Below, piece after piece: positions 5,122 to 9,737 of a stretch of 9,737 nt of DNA. The number at the start of each line of letters is the position of its first letter. Within the stretch, counting starts at the first letter, position 1. The DNA is from an uncultured Traorella sp. (GTDB lineage: Bacteria > Bacillota_I > Bacilli_A > Erysipelotrichales > Erysipelotrichaceae), in contig CAMEIZ010000061.1 of assembly GCA_945919165.1 (NCBI GenBank), forward strand, positions 1 through 9,737. The letters are read 5' to 3'. Made by a program: the position numbers and the translations under genes. The notes beneath the pieces were generated by a model that did no database searches, was not told the origin of the DNA, and worked only from the letters and a program-made list of their open reading frames with translations.

Positions 5122-6338
5122 GCAGAATAGAATTGCTTTCTCCTGCAGGAGATTTAGAAAGACTGAAAATTGCAGTACTGTATGGTGCTGATGCCGTGTA
5201 TATTGGCGGAAAGAAGTTTTCACTTCGTTCTAGAGCCAGTAATTTTGATTTGGATACCATTCAAAAAGGAGTCGAGTTTGCGAATAAGCATGGAGCACAT
5301 GTGCATGTAACTGTGAATATGATTCCGCATGAGGATGATCTTGAGGATCTGGAAGACTATCTCATGGAACTGGAAAAAAGAGGTGTTCACGCCATAATAT
5401 GTGCTTCTTTGAGTGTTTTAAAGGCAGCGAAACGTGTTGCTCCGCGACTGGAAGTGCATGTCAGTACACAGCACTCAACTACCAATTCCAAGGCTGTTGA
5501 ATTTTGGAAAAGCCAAGGTGCCGACAGGGTGGTGTTAGCCAGAGAGTGTGATTTGAATGAAATCAAAATGATCAGTAAAAAGACACCGCTTCCATTAGAA
5601 GTATTCATTCATGGAGGAATGTGTATTTCTTATTCCGGACGCTGTACGTTATCCAACCACATGACCAATCGTGATGCGAATCGTGGAGGCTGTGCTCAAA
5701 GCTGCCGTTGGAAGTATCGCATGCTGAAAGAAGATCAGTTTATTCATGATCCTGACTGTTTGTTTTCAATGAGCAGCAAGGATATGATGGCTGCTTGTTA
5801 TATTCAGGATCTGATTGATGCGAATGTCTGCAGTTTAAAAATTGAAGGCCGTATGAAATCACTCTACTATGTTGCGACCGTTATCCGTGCATATCGAATG
5901 CTGATTGATCGCTGTTATGAAGGAAGAGTCGATGAAGCTTTTATGTCAATGATACTGGATGAACTTTCCAGAAGTGAGAATCGTCCGACGTCCATAGGCT
6001 TTTATGAAGGGCTTCCTAAAGCGAATGATCAGTTGTATGGAGTAAATGGAGCTGGTGTAACACAGGAATATATTGCCAGTGTCCTGGAATATGATGAACA
6101 AAGTCAGATAGCGCTGATTCAGGTAAAAAACCATTTTGAAATGAAGATAGAAGTGGAAGTCTTTGGACCAAAATATACAAAAAAAATGGTATTGAATGAT
6201 TGTTTTGACATGGATGGCAATCAAATTGAAGTTGCGAATAAACCTATGCAGCTGTTAAGGACCAAGATTCCCTTCAAAGTTGAAAAATATGATATGATCC
6301 GCAAGATAGTGGATAAGACAAATCGAAACGTTTATTAA
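5118..6338 (+). CDS. U32 family protein, TrhP2 (YrrO)-like tRNA wobble uridine hydroxylation enzyme
   Basis: This 406-residue protein has the full U32 layout: the N-terminal ELLSPAGDLERLKIAVLYGADAVYIGG block (5-31), VHVSTQ (113-118), the cysteine cluster and a C-terminal beta-rich domain (about 320-406). The cluster holds C169 and C176 in GGMCISYSGRC, then C192 and C196 in NRGGCAQSCR. C228, and C238 in the CSLKIEGRMKS motif, lie further on. U32 enzymes such as TrhP and RlhA hold an iron-sulfur cluster on conserved cysteines and use prephenate to hydroxylate tRNA or rRNA. Length and pairing match YrrO/TrhP2 of Bacillus, which forms 5-hydroxyuridine at tRNA position 34. The ATG overlaps the stop of the partner gene and has AAGGAGG at 5107-5113, so the two are translationally coupled. 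No yrrM (trmR) methyltransferase gene is present in the window. Family is certain; substrate is inferred. Confidence 0.88.
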   Translation: MSRIELLSPAGDLERLKIAVLYGADAVYIGGKKFSLRSRASNFDLDTIQKGVEFANKHGAHVHVTVNMIPHEDDLEDLEDYLMELEKRGVHAIICASLSVLKAAKRVAPRLEVHVSTQHSTTNSKAVEFWKSQGADRVVLARECDLNEIKMISKKTPLPLEVFIHGGMCISYSGRCTLSNHMTNRDANRGGCAQSCRWKYRMLKEDQFIHDPDCLFSMSSKDMMAACYIQDLIDANVCSLKIEGRMKSLYYVATVIRAYRMLIDRCYEGRVDEAFMSMILDELSRSENRPTSIGFYEGLPKANDQLYGVNGAGVTQEYIASVLEYDEQSQIALIQVKNHFEMKIEVEVFGPKYTKKMVLNDCFDMDGNQIEVANKPMQLLRTKIPFKVEKYDMIRKIVDKTNRNVY

Positions 6339-6349
6339 AGGAGAAAAAT

Positions 6350-8032
6350 ATGAAGTTAAGTGAAAGTTTCTTTTACACATTAAGAGAAAACGCCAAAGAT
6401 GAAGAAAGTACCAGTTCAAACCTGTTAGTTCGTGCAGGCATGATCAAAAAAACAAGCAATGGGATTTATATGATCATGCCAATGGGAAAAAGAGTACTGA
6501 ATAAAATTGAAAATATCATTCGTGAAGAAATGAATGCAACTGGAGCACAAGAGCTTTTGATGCCATGTCTGATCAGTGAAGATGTTTATGTGAAAAGCGG
6601 TCGAAGAGAGAATTTCGGAAGTAATATGTTTGCTTTAAAAGATCGTTATCAAAAGGATTTTGTGTTAGGTCCTACACATGAAGAATTGTTTACTGTGGCA
6701 GCATCGATGGATGGCTCAAGCTATAAGGATTTTCCTTATAATCTTTATCAGATTCAGACAAAATTCCGCGATGAAACACGTCCTCGTTATGGCTTGATTC
6801 GTGTTCGTGAGTTCATTATGAAGGATGCTTATTCTTTTGATACTGATTTAGAAGGACTTCAGGTTTCTTATCAGAAAATGTTTGATGCCTATAAACGTAT
6901 ATTTGATCGCATGGATATTGAATATAAGATTGTTAATGCAGATTTGGGAGTTATGGGTGGTTTATTAAGTGAAGAATTTCAGGCTGTTTGTGAAATTGGT
7001 GAAGATGTCGTTGTTCAATGTGAAAATTGTGATTTTTCCAGCAATCTGGAGATTACACCAGTCGTTGTCAAAACTGTTGAAAAAGAAGAACCGCTTTCAA
7101 TTGAAAAAGTATTAACGCCAAATGCAAAAACCATAGATGAAGTAGCTGCCTTTATGGGATCAAGTGCAGATCATTTTGTAAAGACATTGTTATATCGTGT
7201 AAATGATGAATTTGTTGCCTTTTTGTTGAAGGGAAATCGTGAATTGAATGAAACAAAAGCATTAAAGCTTTTAAATGCTACCCAGATGGAAATGGCTAGC
7301 TTTGAAGATGTTGAAAGAATTACACAGGCTTCAGTTGGATTTGCTGGGCCAGTAGGGTTGAAAAATGTGAAAATTGTTGCAGATCAGGAAGTGCTGCAGA
7401 TGAGTAATTTTATTTGTGGAGCTAATGAAACAGACACGCATTTAAAAAATGTCAATCTGAAAGATTTCACGATTGATCTGAGCGGAGATATTGGAATTGT
7501 TACGGAAGAGGATGTCTGTCCTTGCTGTGGCAAGAAGCTTTCCTTTACAAAAGGAATTGAGATTGGAAATACCTTTAAGCTGGGAGATAAGTATTCTAAG
7601 GCAATGGGATTAAATTATCTTGACAGTAATAATCAGCTTCATGCAGTACAGATGGGTTGTTATGGAATTGGCTTAGGACGATGCCTCGCTGCTGTTGTGG
7701 AACAGCATAATGATGAAAATGGTATTATCTGGCCAGAAAGTATTGCTCCTTTTGATCTTTCAATAGTCATTGCGAACATGAAGGATGATATTCAAAAAGA
7801 ATTGGCTCAACACTTGTATGAAACACTTCGCTCACATGGATATGAGGTTTTATTGGATGATCGTAATGAACGAGTAGGTGTTAAGTTCAAAGATATGGAA
7901 TTAATTGGTATTCCTTATCGAATTACAGTCGGAAGAAGAGCTAATGAAAATATTGTTGAATTAACGACTCGTCAAACCGGAAATAAAGAAGAAGTAAGTG
8001 TAGAGGATTTATTGACAAGATTTGACAAATAG
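6350..8032 (+). CDS. proS: Prolyl-tRNA synthetase (bacterial type, with editing insertion)
   Basis: This 560-residue class II synthetase charges tRNA(Pro) with proline using ATP. Motif 1 lies around 38-73 (GIYMIMPMGKRVL through LLMPCL), LGPTHEE at 106-112, motif 2 at 139-163 (FRDETRPRYGL and the following helix), GIEIGNTFKLGDKYS at 402-416 and motif 3 at 436-444 (GCYGIGLGR). The C-terminal anticodon-binding domain covers about 465-560. Between motifs 2 and 3, about residues 224-385, sits the YbaK-like editing insertion, which hydrolyses mischarged Ala-tRNA(Pro); HFVKTLLY (275-282) carries the lysine conserved in this domain. Cys pairs CENC (224-227) and CPCC (390-393) flank the insertion. ATG 6350 follows AAAGGAG (6337-6343), 11 nt after the U32 stop, so it is co-transcribed. 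No T-box leader is present. Full-length, intact and confidently identified. Confidence 0.97.
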   Translation: MKLSESFFYTLRENAKDEESTSSNLLVRAGMIKKTSNGIYMIMPMGKRVLNKIENIIREEMNATGAQELLMPCLISEDVYVKSGRRENFGSNMFALKDRYQKDFVLGPTHEELFTVAASMDGSSYKDFPYNLYQIQTKFRDETRPRYGLIRVREFIMKDAYSFDTDLEGLQVSYQKMFDAYKRIFDRMDIEYKIVNADLGVMGGLLSEEFQAVCEIGEDVVVQCENCDFSSNLEITPVVVKTVEKEEPLSIEKVLTPNAKTIDEVAAFMGSSADHFVKTLLYRVNDEFVAFLLKGNRELNETKALKLLNATQMEMASFEDVERITQASVGFAGPVGLKNVKIVADQEVLQMSNFICGANETDTHLKNVNLKDFTIDLSGDIGIVTEEDVCPCCGKKLSFTKGIEIGNTFKLGDKYSKAMGLNYLDSNNQLHAVQMGCYGIGLGRCLAAVVEQHNDENGIIWPESIAPFDLSIVIANMKDDIQKELAQHLYETLRSHGYEVLLDDRNERVGVKFKDMELIGIPYRITVGRRANENIVELTTRQTGNKEEVSVEDLLTRFDK

Positions 8033-8040
8033 GAGGATCT

Positions 8041-9735
8041 ATGAAAGAAGCTATTTATATCAATGAACAGGAGACAATTCTTAATTTCAGTGCTGCTTAT
8101 GTTCATACAAGTGCAGAGCTTTTGAATTGTCCGCAGTTTAAAAATATTGTGGAATCTTTTATTGAAAGTTTGAAAGAAGATAAAAAGGATTTGTATAAAT
8201 GGGTACTTAATGGTAAAAGTATTCGTGAGGCAAAGGTTGAAATTACCAATTGTTTGCGTCTTTTAACGATCTTTAACTGTGAAGAAATCGATAATTATTA
8301 TTTAAGCGATAAATCACAGCTTCTGGAATTTATTGAAGAATTATATAATTTCTGGAAGCATCATCAACGTTTTTCAATTACGTATATAGGCAGTACAACT
8401 TCTACGAATGCCGTAAATTACATTGAAAATGATTCAAATTTTAATCGTTTGATTCGTGATACGTATCGTCAGATTGAAGAAAAAGTGCAAGGACGAAAGA
8501 ATAAGATCTATCGTCAGCTGCAATCAGGAACGAATGCAGCTGCTGCCCTTCGATATAGTCATCTGAAACTGCCAAATGAATATGATTGTTTAAAAACGAT
8601 ACCGATGATTGACAGCATTATGTTACGAACTCCTTTGATGCTGACAACTCGCAGCAATAAAAGAGAAGGAATGTTTGAAGAGAGAAAAGACAATCCTATT
8701 TTGAGTTTTCATGGAACAAGTGAAGAATGGTTCTGCATGCCGATCAAGATTGGAAAATTGCTTTGTTTTGTTTATTTTCATCGAGATTTTATGTGCAGCG
8801 GAGTATCCTTGGCTAATCTTTTTGAAATTGCAACAGCTGAGGAATGTGCTGCTAAGCCTGATTGCATTGTCCTGTTTGGAAATCAGGATGGGCTGAATCA
8901 GACGACTTTCCATCATGATTTAGAAAATGATATCTGGATTGGTTCAGTATCATATTCACAGAAAATTGAGTATTTTGGTTATATTAAAAAGATGTCATTA
9001 ACCTTGCATAATTTGGCGATGATGCAGCGTGGATGGCTGCCGATTCATGGAGCATTTGTGAATGTTACACTGAAAGATGGCAAAAAGAAGGGCATTATGT
9101 TGATGGGAGATTCAGGTGCTGGTAAGAGTGAATCGATAGAAGCTTTGCGCTCTTTAGGCAATGAAACGATCAGTAACATTGAAGTTGTGTTTGACGATAT
9201 GGGCAGTATTCATATTGAAGATGGTGTTTGTTATGGACAGGGAACTGAAATAGGAGCATTTATCCGTTTAGATGATCTCGATAAAGGAACACCATATCGC
9301 GACATGGATCGTTCTGTATTTCTGAATCCAGACAGCTCAAATGCGCGTGTTATCACACCGGCAGCAAGCTATGATGTCGTCAGCAGCAATCATCAGATTG
9401 ATTTATTTGCTTATGCAAATAATTATGATGAAGCGATAGGATTAAGACGAATTGATGATGCTGAAGAAGCTAAAGGCATCTGTATTAAAGGTCAACGTAT
9501 GGCATTAGGTACAACACAAGAAGTTGGTCTATCTCAGACGTATTTTGCCAATCCTTTTGGACCTATGCAGAAACAAGATGTCTGTAAGCCATTGATTGAT
9601 AAAGTTTTTGACTGCTTATATCAGAATCAAGTCTTTGTTGGTGAAATCTATACGCACCTGGGTTTCTCTAAAGAAGATCGAAATGGTATAAATGAGGGTG
9701 CTCGCCAATTACTGGAATTCATACAAAAATCCTAA
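8041..9735 (+). CDS. HPr kinase/PEP carboxykinase-like ATP-binding protein of unknown function
   Basis: The 564-residue protein is complete, ending in TAA at 9733-9735. Its C-terminal half is a HPrK/PEPCK-superfamily nucleotide-binding domain: HG at 336-337 (IHGAFV), the P-loop GDSGAGKSE (356-364) and the acidic pair in VVFDDMG (382-388). The order HG, about 18 residues, GDSGxGKSE, then DD about 20 residues on, closely mimics HPr kinase/phosphorylase. The HPrK signature ending in EIRGLG is not evident, and the protein is far longer than HPrK (about 310 residues). Homologues are probably labelled phosphoenolpyruvate carboxykinase, but I do not see the full PEPCK active site. Residues 1-300 form an unassigned, mainly helical then mixed region with no membrane segments. 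AGGAGG (8031-8036) overlaps the proS stop, 4 nt before ATG 8041, so it is coupled to proS. It may phosphorylate a small molecule or protein; the substrate is unknown. Confidence 0.75.
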   Translation: MKEAIYINEQETILNFSAAYVHTSAELLNCPQFKNIVESFIESLKEDKKDLYKWVLNGKSIREAKVEITNCLRLLTIFNCEEIDNYYLSDKSQLLEFIEELYNFWKHHQRFSITYIGSTTSTNAVNYIENDSNFNRLIRDTYRQIEEKVQGRKNKIYRQLQSGTNAAAALRYSHLKLPNEYDCLKTIPMIDSIMLRTPLMLTTRSNKREGMFEERKDNPILSFHGTSEEWFCMPIKIGKLLCFVYFHRDFMCSGVSLANLFEIATAEECAAKPDCIVLFGNQDGLNQTTFHHDLENDIWIGSVSYSQKIEYFGYIKKMSLTLHNLAMMQRGWLPIHGAFVNVTLKDGKKKGIMLMGDSGAGKSESIEALRSLGNETISNIEVVFDDMGSIHIEDGVCYGQGTEIGAFIRLDDLDKGTPYRDMDRSVFLNPDSSNARVITPAASYDVVSSNHQIDLFAYANNYDEAIGLRRIDDAEEAKGICIKGQRMALGTTQEVGLSQTYFANPFGPMQKQDVCKPLIDKVFDCLYQNQVFVGEIYTHLGFSKEDRNGINEGARQLLEFIQKS

Positions 9736-9737
9736 TT

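Noticed and set aside
8012..8027. Two TTGACA matches near the end of proS, considered as a -35 for the last gene
   Set aside because: No -10-like hexamer lies 16-18 nt downstream of either copy; they encode the C-terminus of ProRS and the gene is closely coupled to proS.
8504..8509. Single AGATCT site in the window as evidence for BglII-type site avoidance
   Set aside because: With only one or a few sites expected in under 10 kb, one copy says nothing about avoidance; GGATCT and GGATCC sites also occur.

Overview
The window is AT-rich DNA with short gene gaps and strong AAGGAG-type ribosome binding sites, as expected for a low-GC Firmicute (Bacillota). The gene content (UPF0210/PFL protein, xanthine phosphoribosyltransferase, paired U32 proteins, bacterial-type ProRS with an editing insertion) fits an anaerobic gut-type lineage such as Erysipelotrichia. 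That placement is inferred from gene style alone.

Layout. (1) Positions 2-1091: the 3' end of a UPF0210 (PFL-like) gene followed 10 nt later by xpt for purine salvage. (2) Positions about 1237-2644: a compact restriction-modification cassette with its own promoter, made of a BglII/BstYI-like endonuclease whose 3' end overlaps an MT-A70-type adenine methyltransferase. (3) Positions 2819-3796: an XRE-type DNA-binding domain fused to six predicted membrane segments. (4) A small zinc-ribbon protein on the minus strand (3822-4025), convergent with gene 3. A hairpin that overlaps both stop codons probably terminates both. (5) A regulatory intergenic region (4026-4239) with divergent promoters, an intrinsic-terminator-like hairpin that has no obvious gene to end, and four TCATGA-centred near-palindromes. 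(6) Positions 4240-9735: a tight four-gene operon of two U32 proteins (TrhP1/TrhP2-like, tRNA wobble-uridine hydroxylation), proS, and a 564-residue protein with a HPr-kinase/PEP-carboxykinase-type nucleotide-binding domain.

How the genes fit together. Region 6 reads as a translation operon: tRNA wobble modification plus tRNA(Pro) charging, with an uncharacterised kinase-like protein coupled to it. Region 2 is a defence cassette placed between housekeeping genes, and looks like an accessory insertion without visible mobility genes or terminal repeats. The least explained items are the HPrK/PEPCK-like protein, the pairing of a BglII-fold nuclease with an adenine methyltransferase, and the structured intergenic region at 4026-4239. 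No tRNA, rRNA, CRISPR array or transposase was seen.
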